A stretch of DNA of 60,996 nt from Microcaldota archaeon (GTDB taxonomy: Archaea > Micrarchaeota > Micrarchaeia > Micrarchaeales > Micrarchaeaceae). The stretch is from positions 1-60,996 of the forward strand of contig JAKATK010000008.1 in the NCBI GenBank assembly GCA_021827995.1, given 5' to 3'. Each line of letters opens with the position of its first letter. Positions within the stretch are counted from its first letter, which is position 1. Under the pieces are notes generated by a model. That model was not told the DNA's origin. It ran no database searches and was given only the letters and a program-made list of their open reading frames with translations. This document shows positions 15,912 to 24,799 of this stretch, one piece after another. The position numbers and the translations under genes were made by a program.

Positions 15912-16502
15912 ATGAGAAAACGCATCGCAGTAATCCTGTTCGCAGTCGCGGTAATCGCTGTGGTAGCCTCCGTTCTTATAGTTGCTGCACTAAACGGCCA
16001 CAAGAGCACTACGCAGCGAAGTACCTCAAGCAGCACGACACAGCAAGGGGTTTCAGGTGGGAGCGGACCTTACATAACAAGAACCCAGGCGTCATCGCTC
16101 CTCGGGTCTGGGGTGAATTACACTGTGACTCAGTACGAGGGTCTCAGCATAGCGACGTATTTCCCGCCTTACGCCAGAAATTCCACAAGCGCGTGGATTG
16201 CTTCGTATAGGGCGTCCTCAGGCGCTGCGCTCACAGAGACGCTGTACAACTCCACGAACGCAGGCACGATGTACTCTGTGCTCTACGAGTACAACGCGCC
16301 AAACATGACCGCGACTGGAAGGAGCGGTTCAATGGAGTATGCCTACGGGCTGAAGAACTCTGGTGGCAAGAACGCACAGACCTTGTTCCTGTTCGGGCAT
16401 GAGGGCGATTACATGGCGGTGATCCAGGCTTACGCCGCAGAAAATTCCAGCGCGCTCAATGTGACAGCATTTGTGGAGACGGCTGCGGCGGACATGTCTT
16501 AG
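15912..16502 (+). CDS. Membrane-anchored extracellular protein, unknown function
   Basis: An N-terminal RKR plus hydrophobic helix (IAVILFAVAVIAVVASVLIVAA) anchors a 165-residue outer domain, after a Ser/Thr-rich stretch (TTQRSTSSSTTQQG). Several N-glycosylation sites are present (NYT, NST, NMT, NSS). I do not recognise the domain. The layout resembles the protein at 43690-44499: anchor, Ser/Thr linker, then an ITRTQASSLLGSG segment comparable to VTTAQVGSVLGGS there. ATG 15912 is preferred over GTG 15906. It lies 24 nt downstream of the pilin-like gene, probably in one unit. Confidence 0.75.
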   Translation: MRKRIAVILFAVAVIAVVASVLIVAALNGHKSTTQRSTSSSTTQQGVSGGSGPYITRTQASSLLGSGVNYTVTQYEGLSIATYFPPYARNSTSAWIASYRASSGAALTETLYNSTNAGTMYSVLYEYNAPNMTATGRSGSMEYAYGLKNSGGKNAQTLFLFGHEGDYMAVIQAYAAENSSALNVTAFVETAAADMS

Positions 16503-16556
16503 CCGCGCTGGCCGGCCCGGATCTACTGGCGAACGGCGCGCTCCTGACGATGAAAA

Positions 16557-16784
16557 TCACGCCTTCTCCTCGAGCTCGAGCGCCTTGTTCAGCTGCTCCC
16601 TGTTCTTGACGTCGACTACCTCGTTCAGGAACTCGAGGTGCCTGGGGTTGCACCTGCGCTCCTTCTGCCTCATGGCAGTTACGACCTTGACGAAGCCGTC
16701 ATCGAGCACGCCGGTTATGACGGCGCGCCTGCCTGCGTCCCTCCCATATTTCTTTATGCAAATCCTGCCGACCTGAACCAGCAT
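16557..16784 (-). CDS. rpl14e: Ribosomal protein eL14 (L14e)
   Basis: This large-subunit protein is found in archaea and eukaryotes only. VQVGRICIKKYGRDAGRRAVITGVLDD is the SH3-like opening of L14e, and RRCNPRHLEFL corresponds to the RRRxNxxHLEP segment. ATG 16784 gives MLVQVGRIC; the frame stays open to 16793. It is the last gene of the order eL34-cmk-eL14, a conserved archaeal arrangement, with only 9 nt after the kinase stop. Confidence 0.93.
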   Translation of the reverse strand: MLVQVGRICIKKYGRDAGRRAVITGVLDDGFVKVVTAMRQKERRCNPRHLEFLNEVVDVKNREQLNKALELEEKA

Positions 16785-16793
16785 GCGAAACAC

Positions 16794-17318
16794 CTAAGCG
16801 AACTTCTTCTTGTCCCTGGCGAGCGCGACCATCGATATTATCGAGGCCATCTCATCGGGCGTGAACTTCTCAGTGTTGAACTCTATGTCGAATATCGAAT
16901 GGTCGTTGAGGTCTATGCCGTAGGTCTTCTGCCAGCGCTCCACATTGCCCTGGTCCTTCTCCACCATGTACGCCTCTATGAACTTCCTGTCCTTGTTCTT
17001 GAGCTCCATGAGGCGCCTGACGCGCTCGTCATGGCTGGCGTTCAGCCACACCCTGAGCGTGGCGTCCTTTATAAGCCAGGCGCATAGCCACGTGCTCACG
17101 ACGCAGTTCTTGCCCTTCGCCTGCGCCACGATCTGCTTGTCGAAGTCAGCCTCATACTGCTTGGTGACGCTCCTCTGCATCTGGAGCAGGTCGCGCTCGT
17201 CGGTAGTGACGTCCTTGTACGACTTCTGTATGTGCGCTATGTTCAGCTCCTTGGCCAGGAGCTCACCTAGCGTGGTCTTGCCGCTCCCGCTGAGCCCAGC
17301 CAGGCATATCCTTATCAT
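16794..17318 (-). CDS. cmk: Cytidylate kinase (archaeal type)
   Basis: It phosphorylates CMP and dCMP with ATP. Starting at ATG 17318 the protein is 174 residues and opens MIRICLAGLSGSGKTTLGELLAKEL with the P-loop GLSGSGKTT. VVSTWLCAWLIKDATLRVWLNA and RVRRLMELK follow the archaeal CMP kinase pattern. The reading frame is open further upstream to 17441 but overlaps eL34 there. The position between eL34 and eL14 is conserved in archaea and supports the call. Confidence 0.93.
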   Translation of the reverse strand: MIRICLAGLSGSGKTTLGELLAKELNIAHIQKSYKDVTTDERDLLQMQRSVTKQYEADFDKQIVAQAKGKNCVVSTWLCAWLIKDATLRVWLNASHDERVRRLMELKNKDRKFIEAYMVEKDQGNVERWQKTYGIDLNDHSIFDIEFNTEKFTPDEMASIISMVALARDKKKFA

Positions 17319-17329
17319 CGTACCATCAA

Positions 17330-17635
17330 TCAGTGCGCGACCAGTTGCAACACGAACCTGCGCTGCTTCATCCCTATGTCGTTGAGCTTCAGCTCGCTCT
17401 GCTCCACCCTGCTGCCGAGCGTCACTATCTGGGCCGTGCACCTGGCGCAGAGCACGCCGCCGAAGAGCCTGCTGTTGCTCCTCCTGGACCTGCCGCCCTT
17501 GACGCTTATGCCGTTCAGTTCCGCGCTGCAGAGCGCGCAGCTCGGCTGCCTAGGCTTCGCCCGCGTATAGTGTATGACGTTTCTCTTCTTCGACGTTATC
17601 CTGTGGGCCTTCCTGAAGCCGTGGGATCTCAGCAT
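17330..17635 (-). CDS. rpl34e: Ribosomal protein eL34 (L34e)
   Basis: The large-subunit zinc-binding protein opens MLRSHGFRKAHRITSKKRNVIHYTRAK and has paired cysteines CALCSAELNG and GGVLCARCTAQI, which should hold one zinc ion. A C-terminal tail of about 35 residues (EQSELKLNDIGMKQRRF) extends beyond the usual end near residue 90. ATG 17635 is chosen; TTG 17647 would add LPKP. A TATA box on this strand (aatatata, 17679-17686) puts transcription start near 17656 and serves the whole eL34-cmk-eL14 operon. Confidence 0.9.
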   Translation of the reverse strand: MLRSHGFRKAHRITSKKRNVIHYTRAKPRQPSCALCSAELNGISVKGGRSRRSNSRLFGGVLCARCTAQIVTLGSRVEQSELKLNDIGMKQRRFVLQLVAH

Positions 17636-17922
17636 TGGTTTTGGCAATTGAACACCAGTACCCGAACCTAAAAGGTGGTATATATTACACAAAGAAACGT
17701 ATTTAGATATTAGCGGCGCGGTGCGCTTGGCGCAGAGGGCCTCGCGCGGCAATTTAAAAGGCTGGCAGAGTACAGGTAGCAATTGAGATGGGTTGCGCTC
17801 GCGCCCTTGCCTTCGGAAACCGGTCAATACGATGCGGTCGCCTATGGGGCGCGCAACGGCATAAATATTTTGACTGCACACGATACAAGTGGCTCCTATC
17901 GGCGTACATGGGGTAGCTCGAC

Positions 17923-19614
17923 ATGACGCGGGACAACAAGGGATTGGAGAGGTACAACAGGAAGCTCGAGAAGAACCCGCACAACTTCAAGGCGCTGTTC
18001 GGCAGGGCAGAGCTGTTCATAGATGCCGGCATGCTAGAGAAGGCGTTCTACGACATGCGCGAAGCGGCGGCGCTCGACCCGAACAACAAGAAGGTCGCGC
18101 GTGCATTGGCGGGGCTCGGCAGCTACATGAAGGGCATAGACAGGCTGTACAACGAGAAGGACGTCAACGGCGCCCTCGATTACCTGCTGCAAGCGAGCGT
18201 GACATTCCCGGATAACATAGGCGTCATGCGCAGGATGTCGCTGTGCTACATGAGGCTGCAGGCCTTCAACAAGGCCATCGAGTACCTGAACAAGATACTC
18301 GAGATAGACCCTGAAGACTACGAGGCCCACAACGCGCTGGCCAGCTGCTACCATTACGGCTATGGCGTAGGCAAGGACCACGAGAAGGCCCTCGAGCTGT
18401 ACAAGAGGGCCATAGACTTGATGCAGAACGCAGAGCACAAGAACTGGGCGGTATACACGAACATGTCCGACCTGCTGACCGCGATGAAAAGGTATGACGA
18501 GGCGCTGTCCTACGCGGAGAAGGCCCTGTCGATAGAGCCGAACGCTGCATACGCTCTCGTGGCAAGGGCGTCCGCGCTGCGGGCGCTGGATCGCAAGAGG
18601 GAGGCGATGGAGACGCTGCAGAAGGCGCTCGTGTCCGAGCCGGACAACGCCGCGGCGAGGCAGCTGCTGCAGGAGCTTACCGGAATGAGCGCCACGGAGC
18701 AGGCAGCGAAGGAGGGGCTGACGAAATTCCAACTGGCGGAGGTGCCCAAGACGACGTTCGCTGACGTGGCAGGAATGGACGAGCTTAAGGACGCGCTCAA
18801 GGAGCTGATCATATACCCGTTCACTAGCCCTGGCATAACCAAGGAGTACGGTGTCAAGGCAGGCGGCGGCGTGCTGCTCTACGGCCCGCCGGGCTGCGGC
18901 AAGACCTACATCGCGAAGGCGATAGCTGGCGAGTCTAAGGCCAACCTGATCGTAGCCAGCATACCTGAGGTGCGCGGCGTGTGGGTCGGCACGAGCGAGA
19001 GGAACATCCACAACTTATTCGAGCTAGCACGGCACAGCGCGCCTGCGATACTATTCATAGACGAGATAGACGCGCTGGGCGGCACAAGGGGCGATGCGTC
19101 ATCTGGCGTCTACAGGCAGGAGGTTAACGTCTTCCTGACCGAACTGAACGGCCTGTCATCATACAACGAGAACATACTCGTGATAGGCGCGACCAACGCG
19201 CCATGGCTGCTCGACCCCGCGCTGAAGCGCAGCGGCAGGTTCGACCAGCTCATATACATACCTCCGCCGGACAAGAGGGCCCGCATCGCCCTCTTCAGGT
19301 ACTACCTAAGAGACAAGCCGCTTGACGCCGGCATAGACTTCGATAGGCTGGGCGAGATAACCGCTTATTACTCCTCTGCTGAAATCGCGGCGATATGCGA
19401 TGCCGCATCGAAGATACCGTGGAAGGAGGCCATAAAGACCTCAAAGAGGCGCGGGATAAACATGCAGGACATCGAGTACTCGATATCCAGGGTGGCGCGC
19501 TCGCTGCCGGATTGGTACGAGGCCACGAAAACTGCAATAAGCAACATGCGCGACCTGTATCCGGAGCTCGCGAGGGACATAGCTGAATACGAGAGGCACA
19601 GGTCATCAGGTTGA
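17923..19614 (+). CDS. TPR-repeat AAA ATPase
   Basis: Residues 5-235 hold about six TPR units (for example RYNRKLEKNPHNFKALFGRAEL, ALDYLLQASVTFPDNIGVMRRM, ALSYAEKALSIEPNAAYALVAR). Residues about 280-520 are a classical AAA domain: TFADVAGMDELKDAL, Walker A GPPGCGKT (321-328), Walker B LFIDEID (377-383), sensor 1 IGATNAPW, and RSGRFDQ with arginine fingers. A C-terminal helical part (DIEYSISRV, DWYEATKTAI) is p97/Vps4-like. TPRs probably select protein partners that the AAA ring remodels. No protease domain is present. The substrate is unknown. It stands alone, facing away from the eL34 operon. Confidence 0.9.
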   Translation: MTRDNKGLERYNRKLEKNPHNFKALFGRAELFIDAGMLEKAFYDMREAAALDPNNKKVARALAGLGSYMKGIDRLYNEKDVNGALDYLLQASVTFPDNIGVMRRMSLCYMRLQAFNKAIEYLNKILEIDPEDYEAHNALASCYHYGYGVGKDHEKALELYKRAIDLMQNAEHKNWAVYTNMSDLLTAMKRYDEALSYAEKALSIEPNAAYALVARASALRALDRKREAMETLQKALVSEPDNAAARQLLQELTGMSATEQAAKEGLTKFQLAEVPKTTFADVAGMDELKDALKELIIYPFTSPGITKEYGVKAGGGVLLYGPPGCGKTYIAKAIAGESKANLIVASIPEVRGVWVGTSERNIHNLFELARHSAPAILFIDEIDALGGTRGDASSGVYRQEVNVFLTELNGLSSYNENILVIGATNAPWLLDPALKRSGRFDQLIYIPPPDKRARIALFRYYLRDKPLDAGIDFDRLGEITAYYSSAEIAAICDAASKIPWKEAIKTSKRRGINMQDIEYSISRVARSLPDWYEATKTAISNMRDLYPELARDIAEYERHRSSG

Positions 19615-19682
19615 GCGCGACGCGGGCTGCCAAGGCAGCGCAACGATTTTAAAGCTAGACGATTAACACTGGTGATGATACT

Positions 19683-21209
19683 ATGGCTGACGATACGGCG
19701 GGGGAGGCCAGTGAACCAAGGGGAGCTGGCCCAAAGGGAAAGAAGGGCTCGATGAACTTGGTGCTGATAGCCGTTGTAGTAGCGATCGCAATCGTTGCCA
19801 TAGTGCTCCTGTCACAGTCGCAGGGCAGGGCCTCCAACTCTGTCACCTCGAAGCTCGAGGCCTCGCTGCCGCTGAACAAGCCCATGGGCCTCGCGCAGTT
19901 CAGCTCGATAATCAACGGCTCGATCAATGCCGCGAACCAGAGCGGGTCGTTCAACGGTACATACGCGGGCTCGGTCAACGTCTCGATTAATGCCGGCGCG
20001 CTAAGTTTCTCCATCGCGCTGCCGTTCAACGAGACGGAGCAGGTAAACGGTAATGCGGCCAGGCTGGAGATGATCATGCCGCTGGCGCCGCTCAGCAGCT
20101 TGGGCAGCATGTTCGGCGGCAGCAGCGCACCGGTGAACACCACCGTATACGTCTACGCCATAAAGAACGGCACGCAGAATTACCTGTGCGTAGCGACGAC
20201 AACGCAGAGCGCGCGGTGCGTGAGCCAGAGCACGCTGCAGTCGCTGGCTGGCCAGAGCGGCTATGGCATGCTAGGCTCGCACCTGAACCTGAGCAGCATT
20301 CTTTCCGGCATGAACGTAACGGTGACCGGCGAGTCCGCAACGAGTTACAACAGCAAACCTTGCGAGCTCTTTACTGGCAGTTTCGGCGGGAGCCTGAGCG
20401 GCCTGTGGAACCTCATAGCTGAGGCGTCTCACAGCGCTGCGCTAGGCCAGGCGCCGACGGTGAACGGAACCATGAGCATTTGCATATCGTCCGCGCAGGG
20501 CCCGCTACAGGTCTTCAACGCATCCGTAACCGAAGACATACGTATGAATCTGAACCAGAGCGGCACCTCCGCCGGCCAGGGCTCGACGAGCCTTAGGATC
20601 CTTGTGGGCATAGGTCTGCATGAGACGTCCAGCGGCGGTAGCGCCACGGTAAGCAGCATAACTTCGCTGCCGGGCCCGCTCACCAACGGCACGAACCCGC
20701 TAGGCTCCGGCGGTTACGGCTCGCCGACTATGCAGGCGTGCATCGCGCTGCCCGGCTTCATGTGCACAAACCTGACATACAGCAGCGCCGGCATCTCGTT
20801 CCAGTTCGGCCAGACCACGGGCCAGGACTACTACGGCAATTACGTGTTCATAGCTGCCGAGGGCCAGGGCCTTGACGCGAACGGCATACCGGTCAACTAC
20901 TCGTATCAAACAATGAACTGTGGTCCGGGCGACAACACCGAGTGCGGCAACACCGTATCAATTGGTCTACCGAACAGCGGTGGCGGCGGCGTGCTGACGC
21001 CTGGCCAGACGGTAACGGCGGACTTTCCGGCAAGCCTGTACAGCGCTGGGAATATACCACCCTACACGAGCACTGAGCCTGCCACTGGCCTAGCAACTGG
21101 CACGCCCTTCGCCGGCTACGTCTGGCTGGGCTATTGCCTCACGTCCAACTGCCCGGCGCCCACATATTTCGCCAAGGTTGCTACGGTTTTGGTTAAGTCG
21201 AGTGATTGA
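19683..21209 (+). CDS. Membrane-anchored surface protein with a C-terminal pilin-type module
   Basis: A charged cytoplasmic N-terminus (GPKGKKGS) and one helix (MNLVLIAVVVAIAIVAIVLL) anchor two outer domains. Residues about 50-335 are shared with the next gene (FSSIINGSINAANQSGS, LSFSIALPFNETEQVNG, GMNVTVTGESATSYNSKPC). Residues about 345-508 are the module that follows the pilin helix in the three pilin-like proteins: ACIALPGFMCTNLTY, FQFGQTTGQDYYGNYVFIAAEG, FAGYVWLGYC, FAKVATVLV. Here it has no prepilin signal. Many N-glycosylation sites are present. A TATA box (ttttaaag, about 19647-19654) precedes ATG 19683. Function unknown. Confidence 0.85.
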   Translation: MADDTAGEASEPRGAGPKGKKGSMNLVLIAVVVAIAIVAIVLLSQSQGRASNSVTSKLEASLPLNKPMGLAQFSSIINGSINAANQSGSFNGTYAGSVNVSINAGALSFSIALPFNETEQVNGNAARLEMIMPLAPLSSLGSMFGGSSAPVNTTVYVYAIKNGTQNYLCVATTTQSARCVSQSTLQSLAGQSGYGMLGSHLNLSSILSGMNVTVTGESATSYNSKPCELFTGSFGGSLSGLWNLIAEASHSAALGQAPTVNGTMSICISSAQGPLQVFNASVTEDIRMNLNQSGTSAGQGSTSLRILVGIGLHETSSGGSATVSSITSLPGPLTNGTNPLGSGGYGSPTMQACIALPGFMCTNLTYSSAGISFQFGQTTGQDYYGNYVFIAAEGQGLDANGIPVNYSYQTMNCGPGDNTECGNTVSIGLPNSGGGGVLTPGQTVTADFPASLYSAGNIPPYTSTEPATGLATGTPFAGYVWLGYCLTSNCPAPTYFAKVATVLVKSSD

Positions 21210-21362
21210 CACTGGGCGCCGATTGGCGTGCACACAGCGCTGACGGCATAATCGCGCGGTCGGCACAGACTTGCGGATGGCACTGGCCTGCCTGCCGAGG
21301 CAGGGTATGCTCAGGCTGCTATCCGGCCACGCCGCTGCGGTACCGCCTGATGCCCACGATTG

Positions 21363-22349
21363 ATGCAAGCTGATGATGCAATGGTTGACACGGCTGCTCC
21401 GGAGGCTCTGACGCATGGCAGCGACGCGGCACACGGGCGCATGAACACGCGCGCCATAATGTTGGCAGTGGTGGTCGTTGCCATTATTGTGGTTGCAATC
21501 ATAGCGCTACAACAGGGCGGCCCCACGAATGCGTATGTGTCTAGCCTAAAGTACGCACTGCAGCCCGACAAGGCCATGAGCCTGGCTGATTTCATCTCGA
21601 CGCTGAACAGCACGATAAACGCGGCGAACCAGAGCGGCTCGAGCAACGTGACATACCAGGGCTTCGTCAATATGAGCGCGAACTCGGGCCCGTTCAGCTT
21701 CTCATACTCGATACCGTTCAACGTGACGGAGCTGACGAACGGCAGCTACGCTAGGACGGACATCAAGATGTCCGCAGCGCTGGGCGCGATACCAAGCAGC
21801 AACGAGACGCTGTACATAGACGCGGTAAGGGACGGCACAGGGCACTACATCTGCACATCCACAGAGTCGGCAAGCGGCTTTATGTGCCAAAACGCGGACA
21901 TGAGCAACCTGTCGGCGCTGTATGGCCAGGCGTTGGGAGTGCCGGCGCGGCTCGGACTTGCGACGCTCCTGAGCGGCGTGACCGTCACGGTCACTGGCGT
22001 GTCGTCCAGCAGCTACAGCGGCAAGCCGTGCACGCTGTTCACTGCAGATGCGAGCGGCAGCCTCAGCGGCCTGTGGAGCCTTCTACTCGGAAACCAGACA
22101 GGCAACGGCGCGGTGAACGGGCCGACCCCAGAACTGAACGGCACGCTGAGCGCATGTTTCGACGACGATCCCGGGCCGCTGATACCGCTCAATGCGTCTG
22201 TGATTCTTGCAATGGCCTCTCGGGTCAACGGTAGCGTGGCCGAATTCGTGATAAGCCTGCAGGCGCAGGAAGTGTCTATTGGTATTGCGCCTGGCATTAG
22301 CGCGATAACAGCTCTGCCTGGGCCCATTGCCGGCAACACAAGTAGATAA
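21363..22349 (+). CDS. Membrane-anchored surface protein, paralogue of the preceding gene
   Basis: The layout and sequence repeat the first two-thirds of the previous protein: a helix (IMLAVVVVAIIVVAIIAL), then FISTLNSTINAANQSGSSN, FSFSYSIPFNVTELTNGSY, GVTVTVTGVSSSSYSGKPC and SLSGLWSLL. It stops at residue 328, just where the paralogue's pilin-type module begins; a decayed copy of that module follows out of frame (22350-22584). It therefore looks like a full-length gene that lost its C-terminal domain. ATG 21363 is used; TTG 21360 is adjacent. Confidence 0.8.
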   Translation: MQADDAMVDTAAPEALTHGSDAAHGRMNTRAIMLAVVVVAIIVVAIIALQQGGPTNAYVSSLKYALQPDKAMSLADFISTLNSTINAANQSGSSNVTYQGFVNMSANSGPFSFSYSIPFNVTELTNGSYARTDIKMSAALGAIPSSNETLYIDAVRDGTGHYICTSTESASGFMCQNADMSNLSALYGQALGVPARLGLATLLSGVTVTVTGVSSSSYSGKPCTLFTADASGSLSGLWSLLLGNQTGNGAVNGPTPELNGTLSACFDDDPGPLIPLNASVILAMASRVNGSVAEFVISLQAQEVSIGIAPGISAITALPGPIAGNTSR

Positions 22350-22584
22350 TTATGGTTACGGCTGGAGCGCCAACGACGTGCATATCTATGGTGGGCTTCA
22401 TTTGAGACAGAGTTGTATACAACAGCACTGACATCTCGTTCAAGTTCGGCCAGACGACCGGTCTGGTGCCTAGCACGTCCTTCGCCGGTAACATATGGCC
22501 GAGCTACTGCCTTGCTCTTCGTGCCCGTTCCCCAGGACAGACTTCGTCATGATCGCGACAGTTACGGCGAGGTCGAGCGATTGA
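22350..22584 (+). pseudogene. Decayed pilin-type module (remnant C-terminus of the preceding gene)
   Basis: Read across frames this stretch encodes APTTCISMVGFI, a stop, then STDISFKFGQTTG, TSFAGNIWPSYC and, after a frameshift, FVMIATVTARSSD followed by a stop. These line up in order with ACIALPGFMC, AGISFQFGQTTG, TPFAGYVWLGYC and FAKVATVLVKSSD at the end of the protein at 19683-21209. About 100 codons between FGQTTG and SFAGN are missing. An internal deletion, a stop and frameshifts show that it is not translated as a domain. Confidence 0.75.
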
Positions 22585-22656
22585 CAGCGTTGACAGCAAA
22601 CCGAGACGCTGAATTCGGTAACGGACGTTTTAATTGCGACTTATGGATTCGCGTGT

Positions 22657-23334
22657 TCATTGCGCAAAAGCCCTGCTTATTATTCTATGGGCAGCTTTAA
22701 AGCCATAAACTATCTTGAATCTTGACAGCTTAGACTCGCCATACTTCCTTTTGTAATACTTTATCGGCACCTCAACTACTCTGAAGCCTGCTTTAGCAAT
22801 CTCTATCTGAAAGAATAGTATTGGCATCTCAAACGTTCTAATGTCTTTGACCTTGTCCACAGCCTTTCGATCCATTATCAGCAGGCCTGAAAGCACATCG
22901 TGAACATGCTGCCTTAACATTATATTGTATATGGCGGATACCATCAGGTTTCCAAGCTTAAGATACGCTGACATCGCACCTGGTTGTATGCCATCCATCC
23001 TATTCCCTATAACTAACCCTGCCTTACCGTGTTTTATTAAATCCATGCCTTTTAGGATGCCGCTAATATCGTGGGTTCCGTCGGCGTCCAAACTTACGAC
23101 TACGGCACCGTGAGACTGTTTTACGCCGAATATCATCGCGTTCTCGACGCCATTGTCCCTCTGCAAAAATAGCTTCACTTTGGTTTTTTTTAGCTTATTG
23201 TGAAACTCAGGGTTACTTTTGTCAACGACTATTATCTCTGCATCCTCACCAAATAATTTTCTCAACTCTCCGATCGTTTCAAAAACCGCCTCTTCATCTT
23301 TTGTCGGTAAGATGACGCTTAGTTCAGGCTGCAT
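22657..23334 (-). CDS. Family 2 glycosyltransferase (dolichol-phosphate mannosyltransferase-like)
   Basis: The 225-residue protein has the GT-A fold of GT2 enzymes: LSVILPTKDEE, a strand EIIVVDKSN in place of the usual VDDxS, VSLDADGTHD with the metal-binding DxD, and GNRMDG. The end (EVPIKYYKRKYGESKL) resembles polyprenyl-phosphate sugar transferases (VPIxYxxRxxGxSKL). No C-terminal membrane helices are present, as in short DPM1-type enzymes. It probably loads a sugar onto a lipid carrier for surface glycosylation, which suits the many N- and O-glycosylation sites of its neighbours. The gene is more A+T-rich than its surroundings. Confidence 0.88.
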   Translation of the reverse strand: MQPELSVILPTKDEEAVFETIGELRKLFGEDAEIIVVDKSNPEFHNKLKKTKVKLFLQRDNGVENAMIFGVKQSHGAVVVSLDADGTHDISGILKGMDLIKHGKAGLVIGNRMDGIQPGAMSAYLKLGNLMVSAIYNIMLRQHVHDVLSGLLIMDRKAVDKVKDIRTFEMPILFFQIEIAKAGFRVVEVPIKYYKRKYGESKLSRFKIVYGFKAAHRIISRAFAQ

Positions 23335-23513
23335 AAAAATCCTTTTTGTATTTTTATTTTGTGTTAAAATCTATGTGCAAAACCGTAAATTACCTCGCTT
23401 GGAACCGGCTTAGAATTCTAGCGTCGTGTGCGAATCGTTATCTTTGGCGTGAGTAGCTTTGTTATTTAATACTTATAGACTAATGCGCATGGCAGGATTC
23501 GGGCAGCGACTGG

Positions 23514-24740
23514 TTAAGCGGTTGTTAAAATTGCGCTAGGCATGACGCCATTAGGCGGGTATGCTCTAACCCTAGCCCAGTTAAACTGGACCCAGTGACC
23601 ACTTGCCCCTACATTCGGGTAGAATAACAGATACAACGACGACACGTTAGCAATCGGATTCGCGTTTACAACACCGTAGTAACCATCGGATACTTTATAT
23701 AATTGTGGAGCTATGTAACCTGAGAACGATGTTGAGTTAGAATATGTTACGGATGCATACCTCCAGTCCGTTGTTGCAGCGCCCCCAGCGTTAAGGTACG
23801 CAAAGCGGCTGCCAGAGCTTACATACGCTTGGTCGAAGTAATCGCCCGTGATTGATGGTGTGGGGCCGCCCCATTGGGTCATGGTATTGATTAGGTTGTC
23901 AGAAAGACCTGGGCCGCTATTTTGGCCAAGACCTATGACACCTATATCTGTAGCACGACCGTCCGACTGGAAGCTGCTCTCTGCAGTGACATACTGGTTT
24001 GGTATATCGCCTCCGACATAGATTAGAGCGGACGGGACTTCCTCGCAGCAACCTAGCGTATACCTTAGCACGTTAATTGTTTTTGCCCCAAATGTAGCAG
24101 TAGTCTGGGTTACTGTGTCGCCGCCGGATGTTGTAAATAAACTTGGAGATGCATCTCCATTAAAATAAATCAAGAACACATTGGCGCCGTTGTCATACTG
24201 GCCATATATACTAGAAAGCTGAGGGGCCTCACCTGCGTAGATCCCGTCATACTCTTCGTATTTTGGCCCGAAGAGCACGTTCACCTGCACAGACGAATAC
24301 GCATTTATGCCTTCAGGCAACTTCAGCCAAAATACTGCGTCTGTGGAGGAACTGCTGCATCCTGACTCGCACCAACTGTACAATTCTGTAGAACCCTGAT
24401 AGAATCTTATATTGCCCAGGTCTGTAGCTTCGTATGCGCTGTAAGCCGATGGGTTGAATGTGACAATCTGCTGAAATGGTGAGGACGTTTGTAATGGCTG
24501 TGAATTGGTTATGACAATAGTTGGCGATGGTGGGGAGATGGTTGACGTGTTAGGTATGCTAGATGTTGCGGGGTTAGGTACGCTAGATGTGGCGTATATA
24601 GTTGATGGGGGAGTTGGTGATTGCGCGGGGTAGAGTAGCCGCACAACAAAGATCAGTGCAATGATTATTACGATTACCACTAGGACCGTTAAAAGTTTTA
24701 TAAGGAGTTCTGTTGCACTATTCTTTGGCACGTTAACCAA
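23514..24740 (-). CDS. Membrane-anchored surface protein with DUF2341-like domain
   Basis: An N-terminal helix (LIKLLTVLVVIVIIIALIFVV) and a Pro/Ser/Thr linker lead to a DUF2341-like beta domain: FQQIVTFNPSAYSAYEATDLG, NIRFYQ, AVFWLKLPEG, GEAPQLSSIYGQYDNGANVF. Similar strands continue to the end (QFNWARVRAYPPNGVMP). The same domain with the same end (YARVRAYPPGGNMP) is in the pilin-like protein at 38469-40325. The frame is open to ATG 24836, but the minus-strand TATA (24761-24772) predicts transcription start near 24740. TTG 24740, or GTG 24731, is therefore the likely leaderless start. Domains of this type occur in extracellular sugar-binding or enzyme contexts; the ligand is unknown. Confidence 0.75.
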   Translation of the reverse strand: MVNVPKNSATELLIKLLTVLVVIVIIIALIFVVRLLYPAQSPTPPSTIYATSSVPNPATSSIPNTSTISPPSPTIVITNSQPLQTSSPFQQIVTFNPSAYSAYEATDLGNIRFYQGSTELYSWCESGCSSSSTDAVFWLKLPEGINAYSSVQVNVLFGPKYEEYDGIYAGEAPQLSSIYGQYDNGANVFLIYFNGDASPSLFTTSGGDTVTQTTATFGAKTINVLRYTLGCCEEVPSALIYVGGDIPNQYVTAESSFQSDGRATDIGVIGLGQNSGPGLSDNLINTMTQWGGPTPSITGDYFDQAYVSSGSRFAYLNAGGAATTDWRYASVTYSNSTSFSGYIAPQLYKVSDGYYGVVNANPIANVSSLYLLFYPNVGASGHWVQFNWARVRAYPPNGVMPSAILTTA

Positions 24741-24756
24741 CTTCTGAATGATGTGC

Positions 24757-24775
24757 TTGGTATATATATTTAATA
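24757..24775. promoter_or_regulatory. Shared TATA region for divergent surface-protein and eS26 genes
   Basis: One A/T stretch (tatatatatttaata) can act as a TATA box on both strands. Transcription leftward would start near 24740 at the DUF2341-like gene, and rightward near 24793 just before the eS26 start. Confidence 0.5.
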
Positions 24776-24799
24776 ATTGCTGCGCTGCATCTTTTATTA

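Noticed and set aside
17636-17881. N-terminal extension of eL34 in the same frame
   Set aside because: The TATA box at 17679-17686 lies inside it, and the added residues match no ribosomal protein.
22413-22700. 95-codon plus-strand frame across the decayed module
   Set aside because: It is a different frame from the remnant and contains no recognisable segment of the module.
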